From Metarhizium brunneum (lineage: Eukaryota > Ascomycota > Sordariomycetes > Hypocreales > Clavicipitaceae), in NCBI RefSeq assembly GCF_013426205.1, contig NC_089422.1, forward strand, positions 8,521,001-8,585,000: a DNA stretch of 64,000 nucleotides. Reading direction: 5' to 3'. Under the pieces are notes generated by a model, which saw only the letters and a list, made by a program, of their open reading frames with translations, ran no database searches and was not told the origin of the DNA. A program made the translations under genes and the position numbers. This document shows, piece by piece, positions 54,553-64,000 of the stretch; positions within the stretch are counted from its first letter, which is position 1; every line of letters starts with the position of its first letter.

Positions 54553-55895
54553 CTACACCAGCTTGTCTGACATGCTCCCAAGATATTGGTTGGCTCTCTC
54601 AACATCAAAATTAAATGCCAGACGCACCATCTCGTAAACCAAGCCCTCGTCTTGCTCCGGTACATCCCCAAGCTTGGAGAAACAACCATAGATCCTAGAC
54701 GCTGCACTCTCCAGGACCTTTGCGAATTCATTTCCAAGAGGCATTCCTTCCTCTTTGAGTTTTGCCTCAGCTTCCCGGAACTTCCTGCAATATAATTCCC
54801 TGGCATCAGTCTGCCGTGATACATTCTTGTGCGCGAGGTGCTGGGGATCATCTAGGATCGTGTTGATGCTCTCGTCTGACCATGATAGTGGAAATGGCAT
54901 TGGGTAGTAGTTGACTTGCCAAGGAGCAGTTTGAGCGAATTCCCAATCAATGACGGCCAAGAAGTTTAAATCATCATCGACTATAATGTTTTGTGTGCCA
55001 AGGTCCATGTGGTTAAAGGGATATTGTGCGGGAGACGCCTGAAAGAATGGCGTAGACTGCACAATGTCCAGGAAGACCAACGCACCCAGCCTGTGGAAGT
55101 GCGACATGCTCTGATTGCTCTCATGGCGACTTGCCCGGTATAAAGATGCTTCTCCAAGAGCTGTAAAGTACTCCACAGCCGTAGAGAAAGGTCCTGGTGA
55201 CATCAAGCCTTCGGATGCAGCAGAAGATAGCTTATTGACGATTGGTTCTCCAGTCTTCGTAATACCGGAGATGGACCCTATTAGGGGACTTGTCAAGGTT
55301 GCCAGAGCCGTTTGAATTGTTGCCCACTGCGCCATGACATGCTCCAGTTTTGCAGACTACATATGTAGGCTTGGTTAGAATCGTCCATGGTCACAGGAAA
55401 AAGTTCACTGACAGGCAATCCACAAAGATCCGGAACACTATCTTGCAGCGTGTTCCCGCGAAAGCCCTCTATGAGCATGTAAACAGCGCCAGCATCAGTG
55501 GCGAGCTGCGACCCAGGACCCTCGTAGGCATATACCCGAGGTACGACGACAGTCGAGAGTCTCTGCCGCATGAAACGCATGGCAGAAAGCTCGCACGCGA
55601 TGGAATATTGTTCGTCCGTTTCGCTCACTGTTGGTGCAGCATTTGGGTGGCGAGGCAATCGAACGCGTGCAATGACAAGAGTCTCATCTTCAGCGACCAA
55701 CTCAAAACATATCCAATACTGCCCTGCGGAAAAGGGCTCGCTCACGCTGATTTTCTGGCCTATAATGCGCTCGGCATGGTCTATAAGCACCTTTTTATTT
55801 AGAGTAGCAATCAGGTCCTCGAGTCTTTTCTTCATGCCGTTATAGTCCCAACCCTCGAATGACGTCCATCTTTTGCTCGGGGCCAATCTCGACAT
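54553..55895 (-). CDS. APH/choline-kinase-fold phosphotransferase
   Basis: Kinase-like enzyme of the aminoglycoside phosphotransferase superfamily; fungal members are numerous and their substrates mostly unknown. Exon 1 is 55413-55895 and exon 2 is 54553-55356; the 56-bp intron (GTCAGT...TATGTAG, branch TCTAACC) is phase 0 and restores CGLPSAKLEHVMAQWATIQ. The product has 428 residues. The N-lobe has YWICFELVAEDETLVIARVR, with Arg where the ATP-binding Lys is usual, and AVYMLIEGFRGNTLQD as the hinge. The catalytic loop is FNHMDLGTQNIIVDDD (HxD...N), followed by the metal-binding AVIDWEFAQTAPW. The C-terminal helices are acidic. The gene stands alone in an A+T-richer region. The donor GTCAGT is not the most common form, so the exact junction is less certain than elsewhere. 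Confidence 0.8.
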
Positions 55896-57683
55896 GGCGA
55901 GTCTGTTGGATTCGCAATGCTGAGACGTTTAGCTTCGTGTGATGTGATAACGTGGAGTTGATGAGGCGGGAGAACTGGCGGGGAGAATTGTCGGTGTGTT
56001 CTCGAGGAAATTACATTTGATCAGATCAATTATTTGGTTGGCCCGTTACCACTTCTACACGTGACACCAGCTGTTGTCATGTCAACTGTCAGGAGCTCAG
56101 GCTTGCTTGGTGCACAGGTCAACGGTGAGTATCGAATGATGTCGTACTCCGGAGTGACTCATGGCTTCGCGGTATGTAGTGACCTCGACCAAGAGCATGA
56201 CAAGTTTGCCTAGGAGCAAGCTTTCTTGCAGGCTATTGCGTAGCTCCATCACTTTCTGGGGGAATAGGAATCCGGAAACTAGAATGATGCCTACTACTTG
56301 GCCATGTTGCAAATTGTCGGTTTCAGACAGACTGAGCAATGGTAGTATCAGAGACGGAATTCCATTGGCATGCTTGGTCTAAGCTTGTTTATCCGATTTG
56401 AAAACCGCACTTGATCCCCTCCGGATTCGTATACATCTATTGTATTCCACTACGTCCCACATCTGCCGTCGACACCTGCTTGGCTTGTCTTCATATTTAT
56501 TACATCCTCCGAATGAATGGAATCCGCGTATCGGGGTGAATGAATTCACTACATCCAAACTCTCTACGTGAGAATATTGCAGCGTGTAGATATTAAGAAT
56601 CTAGACAAAACATCCACCCACCGAAGTGGCCCTAGGTACCTATCTTTGGAGACGAGGTATCTATGCTGGTGGATTTGGTAAAGATGGCTGGCGATGCGGC
56701 ATGGAAGGTACTGCATTCGGCTACGTTGGATCAGCGAGAGTGGGATGACTTTGAATCGAGGCATCATGCTGGGTTGAGGAAATGGCTTATTGAGAATCCT
56801 GAAAGTGAAAAGGCGAAGGAGGTTGAGAAACAGCAGAAGGAGAGGGAAATGGACTATTTGGCAGTTTTATAGGAGGGTATCGGGGTTTGCTTGGTTAGTC
56901 CTGGCGCGCTGAGTATATACAAGCATACGGGAGAGCATAGCGAGGATATGTACTGAACTGAAATGAGGACTTGGAATCTTGGTCTTTTGGGTTGTTTTGC
57001 TGTGTTTGGGGTAGGCGGCGTGCGGTGAAGATGGCTGAAATGAAGCATATAAGATTGCAGGAAATGGCTATTTATGCTTGATCTGTTCTCTGGCTTGTGT
57101 GTTCTTGATATGTTGGTGTTAATTTGTTTTTTTAACTTATAAAAGATGGCAGAATCCCACAGGCAAACTAAACAAACTAGCACCGCAGCCGGATAAAGCA
57201 CCCTCGATAGTATGACATGTTACTCCAAAATCCGGCTGTATAGTTTATACCCTCTCGCCCCAAATAGCACGCGAATGTACTTTCGAGTGAAGTGCCAAAC
57301 GCCGCCCAATTGAGTCGTCTTGCAGAACATGGCCACACAAAAGCAACTAGACAAACAACATTTCCCATGACCGAATCGGTTAACCCTCGCAAGTAAGACA
57401 TATACCGCCAATTTCCGTAGTCGGCAGTGGGACCTTGCAGCATGATCCGCAAATTCCAACATCAACCCGACTTTTGCGACTTTCCCCGCATTCACGACCA
57501 ACAACATAAAATCTGTCGGTGAGCGCATCTCTCCCAAAATCACGAGGCTGGGTATAGCCAATCTCCGACTTTCGGAATGTCCCAGGCGCTTATTCTGTTG
57601 ACTGTCCGGCCTCTCGACCGCTCGTGTTGTCGTGCTCTTCAACCTTGTGCTGCATTCAACTGGCGCCAAGTCGAACCGCCGAG
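55896..57683. other. Gap between APH gene and MFS permease
   Basis: About 1.8 kb upstream of both divergent genes. It contains a possible gene relic at 56663-56872 (separate entry) and A+T-rich sequence near 57060-57180. Minus-strand frames at 57220-57972 mostly overlap the permease antisense and are not supported. Confidence 0.4.
56663..56872 (+). pseudogene. Possible relic of a protein C-terminus
   Basis: A 69-codon frame reads AAWKVLHSATLDQREWDDFE, then GLRKWLIENPESEKAKEV and ends REMDYLAVL. The pattern of Trp, acidic residues and a charged end helix resembles C-termini of some SAM-dependent methyltransferase-like proteins (EWDAFE, then WL-x-NP). Upstream, all frames are broken by stops. 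It may be the last piece of a decayed gene or a small free-standing protein. Confidence 0.3.
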
Positions 57684-59434
57684 ATGAAAGACGGGACCAG
57701 GATTCTGCCAAATTCGGTACAGAAAATGGCAGAGGGAGACGAGAAACACGGCATAGGCAGCGACGATGCGGAAATAGGTGTCGCCACGCCCGTAAGTCTG
57801 GCAACACCCCCTTGATGAACTTGCTCGACGCCACGACCACAATCAGTGATACTAGCCAAATACCAGGTTCCCAATGAAGAGCCCCCCATTGATGGCAAAT
57901 TAGAAAAACGCCTACTATTGAAACAGGATCTGCGTATCCTCCCCCTCTGCGCGTCCATCTACTTCCTGTCATTTCTCGACCGCTCCAACATTGGCAACGC
58001 CAAGATTCTCAATTCTTCCACTCATGATGACCTGCAGACCTCCACAGGCATGACAGACTACCAATTCAACATTGCGCTGATGGTATTCGTCGTGGCATAC
58101 GCTGTATTCGAGGTCCCCTCCAACATTTTGCTCAAGAGACTACGGCCGAGCCGATGGCTGGCGTTTCTCATGTTTTGCTGGGGCGCCCTCACCATTTGTC
58201 TAAGTGCCGGCAGGAACTTTGGCGGCGTCACGGCCTTGAGATTCCTGCTCGGGGCGTTTGAAGCAGGTCTTTTCCCAGGGCTCGTGTACTACCTGACGTT
58301 TTGGTACAGGCACAATGAGAGGAGTGTGAGGTATGTACATCCGCGAGAATGGACCGGGAAACTCTGCTCATCGTGTCCTTGAAGGGTAGCTTTTATTCTC
58401 GCCTCGGCTACCTTGGCCGGAGCTGTAAGTCGGCTTCTGCCCTTCAAGAAACCGCAAGCGCCTGGGCTAATGATGTGTGAACAGTTCGGAGGCGCAATCG
58501 CCTACGGGATAGGCCACATCAACAAGGCGCATAATCTCCGAGGGTGGCAGTGGCTGTTCATCATTGAAGGGATCCCCTCTTGCGTGTGCGCCGTCCTCGT
58601 CTTCTTCCTACTGCCCGACTACCCCGAGACGGCGAGCTGGCTGGGCGAAGCTGAGCGAGACCTCGCCCAACGACGGCTCCTCCACGAGGGCAGTAAAGGC
58701 ACACAGCCGGCCATGACCTGGGCGGATGCCAAAGCCACGCTGACGGACTGGCGGCTCTACGGCCATTACGCGATTTACTTTGCCATTAGTCCTGGGTTTG
58801 CGAGCCTGAGTCTGTTTTCGCCGTCGATTGTCTCGGGACTTGGCTACCAGGATCTCCAGGCCCAACTCTTTACCGTTACGCCCTGGGCGGTGGCATATGG
58901 TACCTTGATAGCCCGCATTACATCTGTGTGTGCACCGTGACTTGAGCTGACAGAGACACAGTCTGCCAACTAGCCGTCGCCTACTCGGCAGACCGCTTCA
59001 ACGCGCGCGGCCTACATACCGCCGGGGCAGCTGCCGTTGCTGCCGTCGGGTTCATCGTCTCGGCCGCCCTGCCGCCGACCGCTTACGCGTCACGATACGG
59101 CGGCCTGATTCTCGCGACGTCGGGCGCGTTTTCGGCCATCCCTCCGCTGTTGGGCTGGCTGTCGTCCAACATGTACAGCACCGCGGCTACGGGCCTGGCT
59201 ATTGCTATCAATGTGAGCTGCGGAGGAGGGCTGGGGCAGATCCCCGGTGTTTGGATATACAAGGCAGGCGAGAAGAGCAGGGGATACCCGACTGGCCACT
59301 GGACGAATGCCGGGTTTCAGATATTTGTTGCTGCCGCTTCTGTTGGACTGTGGGCATTTTACAGGGTGAAGAATAGAAGGTTGACTGAGGAGGCCAGGAG
59401 GAATGGAGTCGAGCCGACTCTCTTCAAGCTGTAA
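57684..59434 (+). CDS. MFS permease, Dal5/allantoate-type anion:cation symporter
   Basis: Twelve-helix plasma-membrane permease for a small organic anion or vitamin; the substrate is not readable. Five exons: 57684-57791, 57867-58330, 58385-58424, 58485-58899, 58962-59434, with introns of 75, 54, 60 and 62 bp. The joins restore VATPVPNEEPPIDGKLEKR, NERSVRVAFILASATLAGA, then FGGAIAYGIGHI, and WAVAYVCQLAVAYSADRFN. The product has 499 residues. Family landmarks: YFLSFLDRSNIGNAKIL in helix 1, AYAVFEVPSNILLKRLRPSR, RFLLGAFEAGLFPGLVYYL, GWQWLFIIEGIPS, FFLLPDYPETASWL, ARGLHTAG and WIYKAGEKSRGYPTGHWTNA. The C-terminus is short and basic. The 40-base third exon is unusual but needed to keep the frame and the RxAFILASATLAGAFGG motif. 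Confidence 0.88.
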
Positions 59435-61769
59435 TGGGTTGCCCGTGTGTCTGTGGTACCGGTGGGAATGCAGTTTGTGGCAAGATACTATGCGTCACTC
59501 AAGTTGGTGTGTCACTGGTTTCCAAGGGAGGAAATTTCACCAAGGTCTCGGTGATATTTTTTTGGAGTAGGGCTTGCTACCTTTGAAAGGGAAAAACAGA
59601 AGATCTACCAAATTGAACCTCGCACTTGTGTAAGGCCTCCACTTTTGCCAGAGTCGTTAAAACACTAGCATGCGTAATTGTTGACAAATAGTAAGCATCT
59701 TCAAAGTCCAGCTCGTTATCTGGTTCATATCTTGCATATGTAAGAGTTGCGGTTCTTATCGTGGATACATAACCTGAAGCTCACACTCTGTGGAAGAATA
59801 TATTTTGCTCATCAACTACATATGACACTAAACTAAATATACTATAGGGTATTGTAGTGTAGAGCGCGATAGTTGGGTACTTTTGCCTCACACTGTATGT
59901 ACATTACTTGATAGGGGTAAGATGAAGTAAATGACGATAGATATTTAATATATATTCCATGTTGGTAGTCCATTACTTCTCAGGGTTAGGGTTGAGGACT
60001 ATTGGAGCTTGCAGAAAAGGCACACTAAAATGGCCCAGTCCATCCATTCCGGAGCGCGCAGAGAAATCAAGGTAGCGAAAGCTTGTGATTGGCGAGGAGG
60101 CGAGGAGGCTGCAGGCCCATGCGCGCGCACCTGGTCCGGCTATGACGTCGTTGCCTCGGCGGATCGCAGGGGAACTCGACAAGATCCTTTGGACCGTTGA
60201 CGCTTGCGAGCGTGCCTCCACCGCACTCACCAGGGCGCCGACCCTCCAGCGTCATTATCTGGGGCTCTGGAGTCGCTTGTTGTTGCCAAGACCCTGTTTC
60301 GACGCACGAAACTGGCGAGGGCCATGATCAGCATCCTGTGCTCAGCATGCCTCGGGGGAAACGCCCCGCGAGCGAGGTGATGAGACAACTCGAGCACGAT
60401 GACGAGACAGACATAGCTCTGCAGTAAGTCATGCTGCCCGGCTGAATGCTTGGCTCCCCAAAGATGTGAGGTCTCTCGGTTTCCCGTTTGGCCCGAACAG
60501 CCGCAAGTCAGGCACAGCCCAGGCGACAAGTAGCAGTCTGGGCGGAGTCAACATGTCAAGCACATCCTGAATCAGTGTGCGTCTGCAAACAGGCTCAACC
60601 TTGTCACTCGTTCGTCGCCCAGGCTGCATGCTCAAGGCCTATCAATGGCTAGAACGATGATGATGCCCGGACCACTGCCGCCGTCATCGCCGGGTTGGGC
60701 CTCGCCATGTGATGACACCGATGATGCCACCGCGTCTGTGGACTGGTCGATCATCTTTCCTCAAGAGTGGCGATATGCTGCAAGCCGCAACAGCAACGCC
60801 TTGGATATCTGTACACGCCGTCAACGGATTGGATGCCTTCAGGACGTAGAGGGGAGGCGGCAAATCCTGATTGTGTGAAAAGGCTGGCCGAGCATCGACA
60901 TGGCCCAACGCATCGGCACAAGGGCTGGCCAGATGCAGGACACCTGGGTTCTCCGTAGATAAACAAGTCAATATATATGCGCGACAGTTTGATGATATTA
61001 CTCCGCCAGCTTGGGTGTTGATGGGCCCCGTCATTCGGCACGTCATACCAGACCATCTCCAGATATTGATGCTTCAATGTTCAAGGGCTCAAGGGCTGGG
61101 GCCTTGCACTGGCTACTCAGCCGCCCCACTGAACCCACTGCCAACAGGCACTTGAGACCGGCCAGGCATTGATGGATGGATGGAAAAAAGCCGCTGCACA
61201 AACACCCTCCAGTCCGCTGGCCTGGCGCCTCAAGCGACCAGGACCGGCTGACGTCTGCTTGTGGCCCATAAGCAGCCAGCTCGACCTTGGCCTTCAAATC
61301 TGGTTTCTAATCCACCCAAGAATCTCAAACGTCGTTTCCGAAGCCGCCTCGCCTATTTTTTTCTTCTCCCGCTGCCATCCGCCCAGTCTTACCTGGTCTT
61401 AGACTTTGTTGTTTTGCTTTAATTCCTGTCATTGCATCTTGGGGCGCTCCCCTTGTCCCCTTCGTCATTCATCTCTCGTCCGTCATCGCACAAGAACAGA
61501 ATTGCTGCGTTTCGCACCTTCGTCATCGTTCGCCCATCAAACCCCGCACCCAGTCCGTCGCAATCTAGCAAAAATCCAATCTCGACAGCGACAATACTGC
61601 AAACACGACGGCGCTATAGAAAAAGAACAGCAAAAACAAGTAGCCGCGAGCCAAAGTACCCTTTTTTGGAACAAACTTTCCACGCGTCGGTATACGTATT
61701 GCAGCACTGGAAGCCACGCCTTCAGAAGCATCGGTAGTCGCTAATTAGCGGCGCCTCAATACGCCCGCC
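59435..61769. other. Gap between MFS permease and kinase
   Basis: About 2.3 kb. 59560-59960 is A+T-rich and 3' UTR/intergenic in look. 61400-61769 is C/T-rich with CAAG and ACAA boxes and probably contains the kinase promoter and a long 5' leader. No gene is supported in between. Confidence 0.4.
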
Positions 61770-64000
61770 ATGTCGACGATTCAGCACATCAAGAACCTTA
61801 TCCGCCATGGTAAGTTGTATTCGTCGCATTGTACCTACCTCCTCATCATGTAATAAACCCCGCGTCCTGAGTTGTCGCTCGTCGCCATTCATCTTCATTC
61901 ATTCCTACCTGATCAGCCCCTGGAATTTGCCCGTCAATCATGATGGCATACCCCCTCAGACTCCTCTCGGACTGTTTCTGTTGTCCAATGACGTCTACCC
62001 TCAGTACGCAAGCCACCTTATCACATGGTTTCCATTTTACCTCAAATAATAGGGACTCTTGATACTAATCGCATTTTTCTTCGCTACTAGGCAAACAAGC
62101 TCGCAATGTTAATGTAGACGACGAGCCCTCGAGGAAGAATGATGTACCACCTGCTCCCGCTGCAAACCAGGAGAAAATGAACATCTCCGACCCCGTCCTA
62201 CACCAGCCGCTTCCTCACAAGGAGCCACTCGAGGCCTACTCAGAGACCCCGGGAGATACCCAGAACCGAGCTGCTCAAGCCCACAACGCTGCCGCCCACC
62301 ACGTTGAGCCCGCGCAAGACGTCAACGCCAAAGCGAGTGGCACTTCCAAGAAACGCGTCGACGATGCCAGTCTTGCCAAACTCGTTGCCGAGGAAAACGC
62401 AAGCAGGTCCAAGTTCCCTAGATATCCCGGTCTAGAACGATGGGAACTGATCGAAAAGATGGGCGACGGTGCGTTTAGCAACGTATATCGCGCCCGCGAC
62501 TTGCAGGGCGACGCTGGTGAAGTCGCCATCAAGGTTGTTCGTAAATATGAAATGAATAGCATGCAAGTAAGTGGTATTGCGACTAAGAGCGTATACACGT
62601 CGCTCTTTTCCTCCTCCCCTTTTTTGGTTTCTGTCCTGCCCCGTTCCATCCTCTCCTTTTGAGCTTTCTTGCCATTCCCTTTCCACTGCTTTCCGTTGCG
62701 CAAGTCTCTCTACAATATATATCGACCGATTACCAACATTTGGGGTTCTCGCCCCGGATAGGGAGATAGGCATCTACATCCGGAATTCAAAAAGGCTCCG
62801 AAAGCAGCAGAGGTGCGAACATATTTCTCTTTTGTCGGATTGCAGTTGTCAATCCACATGTTGCTTTGAGCAGCATCTATTCACGCCTTTGGCGGCATTG
62901 GCCACATCTACAGTTCAAGAAAAGCAATGGGAATGCTGACCTATCATCTCCAAGCGTTCGAATATATTGAAAGAAGTCTCGATTATGCGCCAGTTAGATC
63001 ATCCGAATATTATTAAGCTCATCGATTTTTCTGAATCCAAGCAATACTACTACATTGTTCTTGAACTCGCTCCCGGTGGCGAGTTGTTCCATCAAATTGT
63101 CCGCCTCACGTACTTTAGCGAGGAGTTGTCTCGCCACGTAATCATTCGTGTCGCCCGAGCGTTGGAGTACTTGCACGAGGAGAAGGGAGTTGTTCATCGG
63201 TGAGACTTTGCCAGTAGGAATGGAGTCTGAGTGTTTTCCAAATGGAGGGCTAACTCCATCTAGTGATATCAAGCCCGAGAACATCTTGTTCAACCCGATA
63301 CCTTTCATCCCCTCCAAAGTCCCGAAACCGAAGCAACCGGGTGATGAGGACAAGGTGGATGAGGGCGAGTTCCTTCCTGGGAAGGGCGCAGGGGGTATTG
63401 GTGAGATCAAAATTGCCGATTTTGGCTTGTCAAAGATTGTTTGGGAGAGTCAGACTATGACGCCTTGTGGCACCGTTGGTTACACAGCCCCCGAAATCGT
63501 CAAGGATGAACGGTATTCCAAGTCGGTTGATATGTGGGCCCTCGGATGCGTATTGTACACCCTGCTCTGCGGGTTTCCCCCATTCTATGACGAGAGCATT
63601 GAGGTCCTGACCGAAAAAGTGGCCAAGGGACAATACACCTTCTTGTCACCGTGGTGGGACGATATTTCCCAGTCTGCGAAAGATCTCATCACCCACTTAT
63701 TGACTGTCGATCCGGATAAGCGATTCACCATTCGCGAGTTTCTTGCCCACCCGTGGATTCAGGGCACTGGGCCAACTCCTAGCGAAGAGAGGAGAAAGTC
63801 GGAGGCTGTTATCCGAGGATTTGATGCTAGCAAGCTGGACGATGTGGGCAAGCGTTATGACTTCCGGTCACCTGGTGCTGTCAATTTGCGCGAGGTGTTT
63901 GATGTGAGCTATGCTGTCCATCGTCAGGAAGAAGAGGGCAAGCGACGTGCTCAAGTCGGAGCTCGAGCCGGTGGCATGGGCAAGCCCTTGGGCGGCTTGG
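61770..64000 (+). CDS. srk1: Srk1/Rck2-type (CaMK group) stress kinase, 3' partial
   Basis: MAPK-activated serine/threonine kinase of the CaMK group, acting in stress signalling in yeasts. Exons: 61770-61809, 62091-62566, 62762-62812, 62955-63199, 63264 to beyond the window; introns are 281, 195, 142 and 64 bp. The 51-bp third exon (GDRHLHPEFKKAPKAAE) was found by matching the family insert before the NILKEV helix. The head (MSTIQHIKNLIRHGKQARN) is followed by a disordered region, then WELIEKMGDGAFSNVYRAR (Gly loop), VAIKVVRKYE (Lys), HRDIKPENILF, ADFGLSKIVWE, CGTVGYTAPEIVKDERYSKS, DMWALGCVLYTLLCGFPPFY and HPWIQGTG. After the kinase domain, RAGGMGKPLGGL reaches the right edge with no stop. 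The APEIVKDERYSKSVDMWALG string is typical of Srk1/Rck2. Confidence 0.87.

Overview
This is nuclear DNA of a filamentous ascomycete. Genes are split by short introns (about 54-95 bp in most cases) with GTAAGT-type donors and CTAAC-like branch sites, intergenic gaps are long, and the protein families (XLF with a long tail, SLX4, X325/BIM1-like copper protein, Egh16-like secreted protein, bicupin oxalate decarboxylase, Dal5-like permease) fit Sordariomycetes. The style suggests Hypocreales, for example a Metarhizium/Pochonia-type fungus, but that placement is inference. I saw no rRNA, tRNA or CRISPR.

Layout. 1-1135: 3' part of a forkhead transcription factor, then a 5.8 kb gap with no supported gene. 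6.9-15.8 kb: a group rich in DNA-repair genes, namely an XLF/Nej1 end-joining factor (-), a CPD photolyase (+), ribosomal protein S21 (-) and SLX4 (+); the last two share a bidirectional promoter. 16-25.4 kb: a NUDT19-like Nudix hydrolase, a GPI-anchored X325/BIM1-like copper protein, an unusual protein kinase and a serine-rich protein of unknown function. 29-30.2 kb: a secreted Egh16-like protein. 33-44 kb: a membrane-anchored TAP-like hydrolase with a collagen-like linker (-), an S9 prolyl-oligopeptidase-family enzyme (+), a zinc-knuckle protein with 30-residue tandem repeats (+), a DUF1275 membrane protein (-) and a secreted oxalate decarboxylase (+). 47.9-50.0 kb: a SulP/SLC26 anion transporter with a STAS domain. 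50-57.6 kb: a more A+T-rich, gene-poor stretch with one APH-family kinase and possible gene relics. 57.7-59.4 kb: a five-exon MFS permease. 61.8 kb to the right edge: an Srk1/Rck2-type protein kinase cut by the window end.

Most genes are independent units. Two groupings stand out: three DNA-repair genes from three different pathways within about 9 kb, and two secreted proteins (X325-like and Egh16-like) that both appear to mature to an N-terminal histidine. The most unusual structure is in the second intron of the oxalate decarboxylase gene. That intron is several times longer than its neighbours because it holds two fragments of a Ty1/copia reverse transcriptase in inverted orientation, so the pre-mRNA should form a 74-bp hairpin matching a retrotransposon.
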